22,166 nt of DNA from an uncultured Lachnospiraceae bacterium (GCA_910586615.1 CAJUJP010000054.1:1-22166); one strand, 5' to 3'. Counted from the stretch's first letter, positions 9,115 to 16,626 are shown. Numbers and translations: made by a program. The notes: generated by a model not told the origin, from the letters alone.

Positions 9115-9678
9115 GAATTGAATATCGTACTATATATACAAGCTGTGGATACTTGTTGAATATAAATTTTGGAGACTTATAGCAAGGCCGTTTTAGAATG
9201 CCTTTCCGTTTCTTCCACTATGGCCAGGAGAACTCCATGCATTATTCTGCTTCTTCCTGTATAAACAGCTGCTATGAAGAAGCAGAAGAGCAGCATCACT
9301 CTTTTGGTTTATACCCTGTCACAGGCAAGTTTTCCTTCTTGGTATCGAGTGCCTCTTACAAGCCTTTCGACTCAAAACCGTTTACACTCTGTGAACACTT
9401 CCGTATCTGACGGATCAGACTTAGGTTTTCCGCTGCTGATTGGTGGTTTAGTCCCTTCCACAAGACTCGTCACTTAGCGTTTCCGCATATGACCTATCGC
9501 ATATTTTCTTGCCATTACTGACATCCTTTCGGAGTGCATATCACGCTCACCGTTTCCAGTCACGTTGTAGCTATACGATACTATATATTCACAATAGTAA
9601 AGCTTCCCAGCACTGAGGAATAGCAGTCCTCAATTACGGTTTGTTTTATAGAACACCGTGAGTTGACTGGGCTCACAC
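9115..9678 (-). mobile_element. Group II intron remnant, domains I-III only
   Basis: On the minus strand the element starts with GTGTGAGCCCAG, a typical group II 5' end (GUGYG). It continues with hallmark domain I segments, including GATACGGAAGTG followed by ACAGAGTGTAAACGG, ATGCGGAAACGCTAAG and AATCAGCAGCGGAAAACC. A perfect 12-bp hairpin at 9245-9287 fits domain II, and the GGAG...CTCC region near 9170-9235 fits domain III. There is no reverse-transcriptase ORF and no recognisable domain V or VI before the tape measure frame opens at about 9176. The intron therefore looks truncated in domain IV and should not splice alone. The 3' boundary is approximate. Recognition rests on memory of bacterial group II domain I sequences, not on a covariance search. 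Confidence 0.75.
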
Positions 9679-9717
9679 ATTCCTGCCTTTGCGGTTCATG
9701 ATTCGCTCACGGGCGGC

Positions 9718-9927
9718 TCAGGCATGAAGGGCATATTCAAAACAAAACAGTTTTGAAATCCGTACACTTGTACGGCATTTACCGGTGTTCTCGTCTCTGT
9801 CAAATAATCCTGTATCGAGGATCATTTCAAATATGTTTTCACTGATGTCTTCAAGTAACTTCTTAGAGACATCGTCAAGTATCTTTTTGGCGATGGCGGT
9901 AAGTACCTTTTTACTTTGATCAGGCAA
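9718..9927 (-). CDS. Small phage protein of unknown function (69 aa)
   Basis: The start is TTG, supported by GGAGG about 8 nt upstream and by its position just after the stop of the preceding gene. The product is mostly amphipathic helix with repeated K/D/I/L spacing (KKILDDVSKKLLEDISENIF), no signal peptide and a Cys/Phe-containing end. It ends 40 nt before the intron 5' boundary, so its last 20 residues could have been altered by the same event that placed the intron. I do not recognise the family. Confidence 0.5.
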   Translation of the reverse strand: MPDQSKKVLTAIAKKILDDVSKKLLEDISENIFEMILDTGLFDRDENTGKCRTSVRISKLFCFEYALHA

Positions 9928-9931
9928 TCAA

Positions 9932-10441
9932 TCACCCTCCTTCTTTCAACTTCTGTTTATAAGCCTCATTAATGATCTCCATGGATATCTCGACTTCGCC
10001 GTTTTCAAGGCCGTTTTCTTCTAAGATCTTCTCGTATTTTTCATACATATGGATACAATGCTTGAAGCTGTCCTTATTGCAGGGCTGGCCGTCAGAAACT
10101 TTTGTGGCGAAATTATTGATCTCCCAGCGCATATCGTCGATTTCTTTATCGATGAACATTTGTGTCAGCTTCCTGATGTCAGCGGATATCTCATCATCGC
10201 GCCGGTCGGACCGCTCGACATCATAGCTATGCTGCTCTTGTAAGGCAGTGAGATTTTTTGACGTTGTGATCAATAATTCATGTTCCTCACGTTTCTGACG
10301 TATCCATTTGGTTTCCAGCCCAAGCTGATCGGTTACCCATTCGAGCAGTGTCACAACCGCTTTCATACCGATCAGGATGGCAATGACAGCAATAAATACC
10401 TGAAGAAAATCAATTCTGGTTAATTCGATGATTTCATTCAT
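9932..10441 (-). CDS. Membrane-anchored coiled-coil phage protein (169 aa)
   Basis: One N-terminal transmembrane helix (about residues 10-32, FLQVFIAVIAILIGMKAVV) is followed by a long charged coiled-coil region (about 40-110) and a C-terminal segment with CNKDSFKHCIHMYEKYEKILEE. It lies directly after the endolysin gene and before a small ORF, in a block of lysis genes. A role as an accessory lysis protein at the inner membrane is possible, but a small-protein role tied to the tail is equally open. The ribosome site is weak (AAAGG about 13 nt upstream). Confidence 0.55.
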   Translation of the reverse strand: MNEIIELTRIDFLQVFIAVIAILIGMKAVVTLLEWVTDQLGLETKWIRQKREEHELLITTSKNLTALQEQHSYDVERSDRRDDEISADIRKLTQMFIDKEIDDMRWEINNFATKVSDGQPCNKDSFKHCIHMYEKYEKILEENGLENGEVEISMEIINEAYKQKLKEGG

Positions 10442-10483
10442 ATCATGTAAGGATACCTTTCTCTATATCATGATTTCTTTCCG

Positions 10484-11731
10484 TCAGCGGCATTTGGAAG
10501 CGGAAGAGCGGATAACGGCTTTTGAAGCTGCGGGCCGGTACAGGATGTCCAGATCGACTTTGCCTTTCATGCCGTCGATGATTCCGGAAGAGGAGTACTG
10601 CCACCCTTCGATAGAGGTTCCGATATCAGGTTTTTTGGCGGCAGGAACGGGATCTGTAATCTTTAGATCTGTTCTGAAAGGGTATCTTGCGATCCATTCG
10701 GTGCTGCACTTTAAGTCTGTTCTGTAGGGTTTGATGTGGGTATTGTAGAAGCTCATGCCGGTGTATAACCCGAAGGGAAAGCCGTTTTGTTCGATGACTT
10801 CCTGATATGCGTTTATGATGTCAATGAGCGTGTGTCCCAGATTCTTCTGGCAGGTGTCTTCCACATCGAGATAGACAGTGGTATGTAATCCGTACTGCTT
10901 TAAGAAGCCGGCAACTCTGTTGGCGTCGGTCTGTGCTTTTGCGACAGTTGTGGCATAGCTGTAATTGTATACGCCGACAATCGGAATGCCGCAGGATTTG
11001 AAACCGTTTAGATGTGTTGTAAACAGGGAATCTAACTGCAAGTCCTTCTGGATGATTTTCAGGATGGCGAATTGTACGCCTGCGTTTTTGACTCTGGCAT
11101 AATCCGTAATGACATTATACGCGGAGACATCTATGCCGCGAAGCTCCGTGCCGGCAGGTGCGGGATGCGGCACAGGAGAGGGGGCATCTGCAGGATTCTT
11201 TGAAATGGTATCATAAGCCGGGCGGCCGTATCCGGCGATTCTGCTGTCGGATAATAAATAGGATTTCCGGCATACGGCACCGCCGTTTTCAACCACGTCC
11301 CGGTAGCCGGAAGTATTGCCTTCGATCGTATATACTTTGGCGGAATCGACTTGATATACGATTCCGGTATGATGGATTCGCGCAGCGTTCCGGAAGAAGA
11401 TCTGGTCGCCGGGCTGAGGGCCGGAAGTATGCCATTGTTTCAGGTTCTTATAATATTGTGCGGATGTAGGTGTGTATGCGGACCAGCCGCCCAGCAATGC
11501 TTTGGCTTTTTCTTTGCCGAATGTTTTCAGGAAACACCAGTCCACGAACATGTCGCACCAGGCGGCACCGTTGGCGTAGGGTGCTCCGATTTCTTTGACC
11601 AGGTCCCGGCCGTATTTGGTCCAGTTGCCGGAACCGGCATTGGCTGTTTTATGGTCTAACTGTGCATTGGACTTTTTTTCAAGGTAGCCGATCTCATTTT
11701 CGGCTGTCTGTAATAGTTTTTTTAATGACAT
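10484..11731 (-). CDS. Endolysin: CHAP-like peptidase plus GH25 muramidase (415 aa)
   Basis: The enzyme cuts the cell wall to release particles. The N-terminal domain (about residues 1-175) has CHAP/NlpC-type hallmarks: C59 in AAWCDMFVDWC, H120/H121 in ARIHHTGIVY, and E137 and N139 in TIEGNTSG. A Pro/Ala-rich linker (about 176-196) joins a GH25 lysozyme domain that starts GIDVSAYN (D201) and carries the catalytic-type pair D289 and E291 in VYLDVED. The end of the GH25 domain is present (EGWQYSSSG, then VDLDILYRP). The gene follows the holin by 12 nt, as in a lysis cassette. Having a peptidase or amidase and a muramidase in one chain is known from Clostridia phages. Both active sites look intact. 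Confidence 0.9.
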   Translation of the reverse strand: MSLKKLLQTAENEIGYLEKKSNAQLDHKTANAGSGNWTKYGRDLVKEIGAPYANGAAWCDMFVDWCFLKTFGKEKAKALLGGWSAYTPTSAQYYKNLKQWHTSGPQPGDQIFFRNAARIHHTGIVYQVDSAKVYTIEGNTSGYRDVVENGGAVCRKSYLLSDSRIAGYGRPAYDTISKNPADAPSPVPHPAPAGTELRGIDVSAYNVITDYARVKNAGVQFAILKIIQKDLQLDSLFTTHLNGFKSCGIPIVGVYNYSYATTVAKAQTDANRVAGFLKQYGLHTTVYLDVEDTCQKNLGHTLIDIINAYQEVIEQNGFPFGLYTGMSFYNTHIKPYRTDLKCSTEWIARYPFRTDLKITDPVPAAKKPDIGTSIEGWQYSSSGIIDGMKGKVDLDILYRPAASKAVIRSSASKCR

Positions 11732-11743
11732 GGGATCACATCC

Positions 11744-12148
11744 TTACTGCTTCTTGGCCATGTTTACGGAAGCTTCGATTTTAAGCTGCAGCCATTGATC
11801 GAAGGAACCGTACATTTCGCTGATTACTTTTTTGGATTCCTCGGAAATGGTGAGCAAGGCGGCTTGGTAGGCTTTTTGTTTCGCTTCCTCCCATGCTTCC
11901 GGTGTGAATTCGTTTTTGGCTTTCATGGTATCCACAAAGGTCTGATTTACGTATAATACCGCGTCCATGACATCGGACAGGGCGTTTTTTATAAGGTTAC
12001 TGATATTCTCGTTTTTGGTTGCTTCTTCCAGTATGTTGCTTTCTTTGATTTCGGTTTTCATGAAGTCAACCGCATATTTTGCAACAACGGGCAGAATAAG
12101 CGTCAACACAACGTACAAAAGATAGTTTAACAGTTCTGAAAATTCCAT
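11744..12148 (-). CDS. Phage holin, LLH-type (134 aa)
   Basis: One N-terminal transmembrane helix (YLLYVVLTLILPVVAKYAV, about residues 9-27) is followed by a helical, charged C-terminal region with the FTPEAWEEAKQKAYQAALLTIS pattern of the LLH (lactobacillus phage LL-H) holin family. Holins make the membrane holes that let endolysin reach the wall. I chose the ATG at 12148 because AAAGGAG lies 6 nt upstream. A longer reading from 12253 overlaps the previous gene and adds an unlikely basic leader. It lies directly before the endolysin. Confidence 0.8.
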   Translation of the reverse strand: MEFSELLNYLLYVVLTLILPVVAKYAVDFMKTEIKESNILEEATKNENISNLIKNALSDVMDAVLYVNQTFVDTMKAKNEFTPEAWEEAKQKAYQAALLTISEESKKVISEMYGSFDQWLQLKIEASVNMAKKQ

Positions 12149-12170
12149 AGAGTCTCCTTTCCGAAGCGTT

Positions 12171-12518
12171 TTACACTTCGTTTTCTGCGCAGAATTTCGT
12201 GTCGTACATTTTGATGCCGGCCAGTCCGAGCAGTTCTGTTCCGAAAAACGCATACACGCAGGTCGTAAGTGTGGGACTCAGTTCCATCAGTGTATACTTC
12301 TGCAGCAAAACAGCCGCAATCGTATAAGAAAGGACTGTGGCAATCGAGAGCAGAACGATCAGCTTATTGAATTTGATCGTAAAACGAAACGGGAGAGATA
12401 ATTTGATAATTTCCAGCCGGATGTTTCGCTCTTCCCGTTTCATTTCTGCAATTCTGTATTTTCTTTCCAGTTCATACATTATTTCATCATGGGTTTTATA
12501 TTTTTTATGAAAAAGCAT
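12171..12518 (-). CDS. Small two-helix membrane protein (115 aa)
   Basis: A basic, helical N-terminus (about residues 1-45, rich in K, R and E) is followed by two predicted membrane helices (about 52-73, LIVLLSIATVLSYTIAAVLL, and about 82-103). It has no signal peptide. It lies 12 nt after the cysteine desulfurase stop and 22 nt before the holin start, so it is cotranscribed with the lysis genes. It could be a second holin or an antiholin. No family was recognised. The ribosome site (GGTGAT) is weak. Confidence 0.5.
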   Translation of the reverse strand: MLFHKKYKTHDEIMYELERKYRIAEMKREERNIRLEIIKLSLPFRFTIKFNKLIVLLSIATVLSYTIAAVLLQKYTLMELSPTLTTCVYAFFGTELLGLAGIKMYDTKFCAENEV

Positions 12519-12530
12519 ATCGTATCACCA

Positions 12531-13688
12531 TCAGCGGCTGCCTGATTCTGCATCGTTCAGCCGGCGCAGATCACAGACGCACTGTTTCAAAGTTTTGCAT
12601 ACATAATCCAGTTCTTCCCGGGTTTCCTGTCCGTTAAATGTCAGCCGTATGCAGCTGCGGATGTCCCTGGCAGACATGCCGATTGCGGACAGGGCGGCGG
12701 AGGCGGTTATGTCCCTGCCGGTACATGCCGAACCGGTGCTGACCTGAATACCGTTCATGTCTAATAAGAACATGAGAGATTCGCCTTCTACGCCCGGAAA
12801 ACACAGGAACAGATTGTGGGGCAGCCGGTTTCCGGATTCGATCGGCGGGCCGACCAGATAGCTGCCTGGAATATTCTTTATGATATCGTAACAGACATAG
12901 TCCCTGTTAGCCGGGGAGATAGAGGCGTAGTCGTAATCCTGAAGCGCTTTGCCAAGAGAGGCAATTCCGATTACATTCTCTGTGCCGGCGGCGATACCGT
13001 TCTGCTGGCTGCCGTAGACAAGTGGTTTCAGTTCGATATTTTCACGTTTCCACAATACGCCGATGCCTTTCAGAGCATGGAGTTTATGACCGCTGAAAGT
13101 TACAATGTCCACATAGTTCTGCCAGAGTTCCATATTGACCGGATAGAAAGGAATGTAGCCGGTGATATCAACGGCTAACAGACCGTTATATTTATGTACA
13201 ATATAACCGGCACCGAGCACATCATTGATGGTGCCGGTTTCGGAATTACCCGCTTCGATACAGACGAGAGGTTTTCTGCCGGCATGTTTTGACAAGACAG
13301 CGTCTAAAGACAGCAAGTCGGTTTCACCGGTGGAATCTACTGCTAACGGAACATGGCATATGCAGGATTCACATGCTTTCAGCATGGATTTGTGTGCGGT
13401 GGGAGAGTAGAATACGTCGTACGCATTCTTTTGCGGATTGTCTGAAGTCAATCCTTTCACCGCCAGTGTATTTCCGGCAGAGCCGGAGGGAACAAAATAA
13501 ATATCATTTGGATTTGCATGAATATGTTTTGCGACTGCCTGTCTGGCATCGGATATTATTTGTGAGGGTCTTGTGCCCTCAGAGTGCAAAGAAGACGGAT
13601 TTCCCCACAGATCCAGCACAGATATCAGATATTCCTTCATGGAATCAGATAAGCTGGTAGTGGCAGCATTGTCCAGATATACCTTCAT
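12531..13688 (-). CDS. Cysteine desulfurase (NifS/IscS-like class V aminotransferase, 385 aa)
   Basis: This PLP enzyme family takes sulfur from cysteine as a persulfide. The fold signature is complete: N-terminal YLDNAATT, GNPSSLHSEG, TAHKSM (H99), GNSETGTI, the PLP lysine K202 in FSGHKLHALKG, and the active-site cysteine C322 in STGSACTG. The length fits IscS/NifS. Two usual pocket motifs differ: the VDATQ segment reads VDITG (Gln to Gly at 177), and the RGLRSGTEN segment reads NGIAAGTEN. The ribosome site GGGAG lies about 8 nt upstream. The gene is embedded between a zinc protein and the lysis genes and shares their spacing, so it belongs to the element. The sulfur acceptor is unknown; no scaffold, Dnd or tRNA-thiolation gene is adjacent. 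Confidence 0.9.
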   Translation of the reverse strand: MKVYLDNAATTSLSDSMKEYLISVLDLWGNPSSLHSEGTRPSQIISDARQAVAKHIHANPNDIYFVPSGSAGNTLAVKGLTSDNPQKNAYDVFYSPTAHKSMLKACESCICHVPLAVDSTGETDLLSLDAVLSKHAGRKPLVCIEAGNSETGTINDVLGAGYIVHKYNGLLAVDITGYIPFYPVNMELWQNYVDIVTFSGHKLHALKGIGVLWKRENIELKPLVYGSQQNGIAAGTENVIGIASLGKALQDYDYASISPANRDYVCYDIIKNIPGSYLVGPPIESGNRLPHNLFLCFPGVEGESLMFLLDMNGIQVSTGSACTGRDITASAALSAIGMSARDIRSCIRLTFNGQETREELDYVCKTLKQCVCDLRRLNDAESGSR

Positions 13689-13703
13689 ATGTAATCTCCC
13701 CGT

Positions 13704-13889
13704 TTAAACGTTGTCTGCAGAGGAAACCGGCTGTCTGGATGCCAGAATTTTTGCGAAGTAATCTCTGGCACATTCCGGAGAGCAGGCAACCCTTTTCCAG
13801 CGGAACATTGTTTTGTCAGTTTCACAATCTGCGCAGGGTGTGAACATTTTTCCACATATTCTGCAGGGCTTTTGTATTTTATGAGCCAT
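13704..13889 (-). CDS. Small zinc-ribbon protein (61 aa)
   Basis: Three cysteine pairs are visible: CRIC (C9, C12), CADC (C19, C22) and CSPEC (C36, C40), spaced as in a small zinc-binding domain, possibly with two metal sites. The ATG at 13889 has GGAGG 6 nt upstream; a longer reading from 13976 would run through a hairpin and is unlikely. It ends 15 nt before the cysteine desulfurase start. Pairing of a Cys-rich protein with a desulfurase raises the possibility that it is the enzyme's partner or sulfur acceptor, but that is inference only. A DNA-binding role is just as plausible. Confidence 0.6.
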   Translation of the reverse strand: MAHKIQKPCRICGKMFTPCADCETDKTMFRWKRVACSPECARDYFAKILASRQPVSSADNV

Positions 13890-13915
13890 TGGCAGCCTCC
13901 ATGTTAATAGAATTT

Positions 13916-13952
13916 GTGCCCGGGACAGGAGCCAAAGAAAGATCCCGGGCAC
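13916..13952 (-). terminator. 10-bp perfect hairpin after the tail tube gene
   Basis: GTGCCCGGGA and TCCCGGGCAC are exact complements 17 nt apart. Read on the minus strand, the hairpin is followed by AAATTCTATT, not a T run. With the neighbouring hairpin at 13959-13981 it may limit read-through from the highly expressed tail tube gene, or protect that mRNA's 3' end. Confidence 0.5.
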
Positions 13953-13958
13953 GCATCG

Positions 13959-13981
13959 GGAGAGTGCCATAAGCACCCTCC
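13959..13981 (-). terminator. Hairpin directly after the tail tube stop codon
   Basis: GGAGGGTGC pairs with GGCACTCTCC apart from one G-U position, around a 5-nt loop. It starts about 10 nt past the stop codon. It is the first of two tandem hairpins in this gap. Confidence 0.45.
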
Positions 13982-13990
13982 GTACATTTG

Positions 13991-14764
13991 TTAAACGCCG
14001 TAAACGATCAGATCCCAGAGGTTGGTGGAACCGCCGCAGCCGCCCGCCAGACTGTCTGCTGTAAAGGCATGTGCGAAGCTGTCACCGCCGAGAGACAATT
14101 CAAATTCTCCGGAAACATCGGCTTTCTGAATAATAACCTGACCTGCGTACTCGACACCGCAGGCATCCTGAAGCGCCACATCGATATAAAGCTTTAATAC
14201 TTTGCTGTATTTCTCGGAATCGTTGGAGATTCTGGCGGACTCCACTTCCACATCATAGAATGCGACAAGCTCCGTGCCGTCATCCATACCGTCAACCGTA
14301 ACTGTATTCGTAGCGGGATCGTATGTAAACGTTCCGGCAGCTGCAGCAGCATCCTGATCGAGTTTCTCACCGAGAGAACCGTTTGCGTTCTTCACATACA
14401 ATGTTCCGATTTCAGCACCGGCAGTGCCCACTGCAGTTCTGGCAGTCATACATTTATTGTCTTTGACAGTCATCACATCGGTAAAGCGCACATTGAATGT
14501 GCCCTGCTCAACTTCCGTACCCGTCTGCGCAGCCAGAGCACCGCCGACAAGCACGCCGTTTGTTGCTGTAACGGTAACTGCTTTATTCTTCTTCAGGGAA
14601 GCCAGCTTCCGGCCGTTCCGTCCCTGTACGTCGAATTTTTCCTGGGTGTTGCTGATCGTACCGTTCTGCACCTCATCCATAATAAACTCCAGATCTCCTG
14701 CGTTGTTAAATGCCGTGATCTGGGCAACCTCGGTAATAATTAACTTACTAACATCTACTCCCAT
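13991..14764 (-). CDS. Major tail (tube) protein, probable (257 aa)
   Basis: The composition fits a major structural protein: rich in Ala, Gly, Val, Thr and Asp, largely beta, no signal peptide, and with balanced, apparently optimised codons. It has the strongest ribosome site in the operon (AAGGAGG, 6 nt before the ATG). The start MGVDVSKLIITEVAQI, the segment FTYDPATNTVTVDG and the end NLWDLIVYGV are typical of immunoglobulin-like or tube-type phage proteins. The two tandem hairpins that follow fit a highly expressed gene. Its place upstream of the tape measure suggests tail tube. A capsid-type protein cannot be excluded from sequence alone. Confidence 0.6.
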   Translation of the reverse strand: MGVDVSKLIITEVAQITAFNNAGDLEFIMDEVQNGTISNTQEKFDVQGRNGRKLASLKKNKAVTVTATNGVLVGGALAAQTGTEVEQGTFNVRFTDVMTVKDNKCMTARTAVGTAGAEIGTLYVKNANGSLGEKLDQDAAAAAGTFTYDPATNTVTVDGMDDGTELVAFYDVEVESARISNDSEKYSKVLKLYIDVALQDACGVEYAGQVIIQKADVSGEFELSLGGDSFAHAFTADSLAGGCGGSTNLWDLIVYGV

Positions 14765-14958
14765 TTTGTTCCTCCTTGTGTGGTATAAAATTTTTTATGA
14801 TAAAAATAAAGATCTCTGTACGAGCCTCTATTTTTATGCCGTATCTATGATGCAGCTGCTATGCCTTATTCTGATGCCTTGCATATGAAAGAATTATCCT
14901 GCGCCAGTGCATCGGAAATGAAGGAATTGCTGTACTGGTTTGTGAAGCAGAATTACTG

Positions 14959-15690
14959 TTACGTAACGGGCAGCCAGGACAGGCATGATCTGTCTTTCAG
15001 TTTGGAAGTATCTACTGTTCCGGCGTAGACGCCGATCATGGTATTGTCAAAATGGATACTGGTTTTGATCTGTTCAAAGCTCCGGTTAAACTGATAGATC
15101 GTCAGATCATGAGTCTGTTCATAGTTATATTTAAATTCCGGCCTGTTCACCAGCGCGACCACCAGTTTTTCCAGATATGGTTCGTATGGTTTCCCGGCAT
15201 TCCGCTTTTGCTTCTTGCGCTCCAGTTTGATACGGAATTCTTTGGCCTCGTTGTTGCCCGGCCGGCGGGTCTCTTTTGGCAGGCCGTTGATCTGCCGGAT
15301 TCGATCGGCGATCTGGTGATAGATATATTCGTCTATCGTAATATTGCTGCGTGCGCTGTGCAGCAGGTAAGTATCATTCTGCTGGTTCTTATACATGGCG
15401 ATATCCGACAGATCGGTATCGCCGAACAGGATACGGATATCTCCCTGTGCAAAAGAGGGAAACAACATCATAAACAACTGATAATCCGTCACTGTTGTAA
15501 AGTCGATGCCCATGTCGTCAAGCTGTACCATATATTGAAACGGTGTGGCAGTCAGGGAAGAGATCAGGCTGTAATAATGCTGTTCATCCTCTAAGATTTC
15601 GCCCACGGTTGGAATCCGTATCGTCAGTCCAGTATCCGGTATTTCGACACAGGATAGCGACAGAAGACTTTTTCGAAGCTGTTTTTTCAT
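14959..15690 (-). CDS. Phage structural/assembly protein, perhaps tail assembly chaperone (243 aa)
   Basis: The ATG at 15690 is supported by AGGTGA about 5 nt upstream. An in-frame GTG at 15750 lacks a ribosome site and would cross a hairpin. The protein is soluble and mixed alpha/beta. Its C-terminal part (DLTIYQFNRSFEQI and MIGVYAGTVDTSKL) resembles a conserved pattern I recall from tail assembly proteins of Firmicutes phages. It is the gene before the tail tube protein. I looked for a frameshifted extension of the gpG/gpGT kind past the stop and found none that convinced me. Confidence 0.5.
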   Translation of the reverse strand: MKKQLRKSLLSLSCVEIPDTGLTIRIPTVGEILEDEQHYYSLISSLTATPFQYMVQLDDMGIDFTTVTDYQLFMMLFPSFAQGDIRILFGDTDLSDIAMYKNQQNDTYLLHSARSNITIDEYIYHQIADRIRQINGLPKETRRPGNNEAKEFRIKLERKKQKRNAGKPYEPYLEKLVVALVNRPEFKYNYEQTHDLTIYQFNRSFEQIKTSIHFDNTMIGVYAGTVDTSKLKDRSCLSWLPVT

Positions 15691-15720
15691 GGGTTCACCT
15701 GCTTTCCTTTTTGTATTTTG

Positions 15721-15757
15721 GATTCGGGCGCCATAAGTGCTTTTTGACACCCGAATC
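15721..15757 (-). promoter_or_regulatory. 8-bp inverted repeat upstream of the first structural gene
   Basis: GATTCGGG and CCCGAATC flank a 21-nt loop, starting 30 nt before the start of the 243-aa gene. It lies in a 156-nt, largely A+T-rich gap that separates the transcription genes (RNAP and zinc-finger protein) from the structural genes. It may be an operator, a processing site or an attenuator. Confidence 0.4.
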
Positions 15758-15846
15758 TGTTTGGTTGATTCATACCATTAAAAGAAAATAGTATTTTTAA
15801 ATGAAAAGTGGCAGAAATTATTGATTTTTCAAGCGCTTTCCGATTA

Positions 15847-16626
15847 CTAAGAAACTTCACGTTTTCCGGTTTCTCTTAACTTCTTCATGCTTGTACGCTG
15901 ACAGGCAAGCTGTTTTTCTCTGGCGCACCGTTTACAATATTGATGGTTGGTTCCTGTCGGCCTGATTATTTTTCCACAGCATTTACATTGTTTATAACCT
16001 TCTTTAAAGCCTGCGATGTATTGATTTCCGATGTCAGTAAATGTTTCTATTTTGTAAGCGATAGCGCCGGAATCGTCCAAAGGTACTCTGATATTCAGGT
16101 TGTCGATTCTTTTTCCAAAGGAAATGACACCTGCGATGTAGAGTTCATGCAATAGAAGATTGCGCTGACCGGAGGAGAGTGTGACATTGGCAAGCCGGAA
16201 TACTTCCGCAATGTCCCTGGAACTTTTCGTGTTGATCCAGCCGTCACAGTCCATATATCTGGCCACCGCCGTACATGTGAACATCAGTTTCTTCTGTCTG
16301 TCATTGGGCAGCGCCTGAATCAGGTGCAGTTCATTTTCATAAATGGGGACATACGGCCGCTCTTTCAGGTGTCTGTCAATACTGCCGTCATATAATCCCT
16401 CACAGATGCGCAGGATCTTCTTATGATATTGATATTCCTGATAGTGATCCGGCTGAAACGTAAGGAGCGTTTCTTTTACCATGCCGGACAGGTGTTCAGC
16501 ATCTGAGGCGCTGGAATAATAGTATTTTGCGAGAAGGGTTATGAAATAGTTTATGGATAAGTTGTCCGGCTTCCTCACGGAAGACAGAATCGTCTCGATA
16601 TAGTTTCGCTCATTCAGCAGGTACAT
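15847..16626 (-). CDS. Zinc-finger DNA-binding-like protein coupled to the RNA polymerase (259 aa)
   Basis: The C-terminus holds a clear zinc motif (about residues 213-240: CKCCGKIIRP, then YCKRC) followed by a strongly basic tail (CQRTSMKKLRETGKRE). The middle (about 110-190) reads like a winged-helix fold. The start codon overlaps the 3' end of the RNA polymerase gene by 17 nt, so the two are made together. That coupling and the basic zinc tail suggest a nucleic-acid-binding cofactor for the polymerase, such as a promoter-recognition or elongation factor. This is an inference. Similar Cys-rich C-termini occur in Firmicutes phage proteins of unknown role. Confidence 0.6.
   Translation of the reverse strand: MYLLNERNYIETILSSVRKPDNLSINYFITLLAKYYYSSASDAEHLSGMVKETLLTFQPDHYQEYQYHKKILRICEGLYDGSIDRHLKERPYVPIYENELHLIQALPNDRQKKLMFTCTAVARYMDCDGWINTKSSRDIAEVFRLANVTLSSGQRNLLLHELYIAGVISFGKRIDNLNIRVPLDDSGAIAYKIETFTDIGNQYIAGFKEGYKQCKCCGKIIRPTGTNHQYCKRCAREKQLACQRTSMKKLRETGKREVS

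Noticed and set aside
9361..9480. Group I intron or self-splicing ribozyme of another class
   Set aside because: There is no group I S element, and the R-like stretch GTTCACAGAGTG does not continue as expected. The order of motifs fits group II domain I much better.
9604..9684. ATTCCT in the intron pairing with AGGAAT at the end of the 5' exon as EBS1-IBS1
   Set aside because: The match is exact, but the hexamer lies in the stem of a hairpin very near the intron 5' end, which is not the usual EBS1 position. It may be chance.
12531..13688. Part of a DNA phosphorothioation (Dnd/Ssp) system
   Set aside because: A desulfurase alone is not enough, and no DndB-E, SspB-D or related nuclease genes are adjacent. 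All neighbours are phage structure and lysis genes.
14886..15029. Plus-strand reading frame of about 47 codons opposite the 243-aa gene
   Set aside because: It has no ribosome site and most of it lies antisense to a well-supported coding region.
15691..15750. Longer start (GTG at 15750) for the tail assembly gene
   Set aside because: It has no Shine-Dalgarno sequence and the extension would cross an inverted repeat, while the ATG at 15690 has AGGTGA at a good distance.
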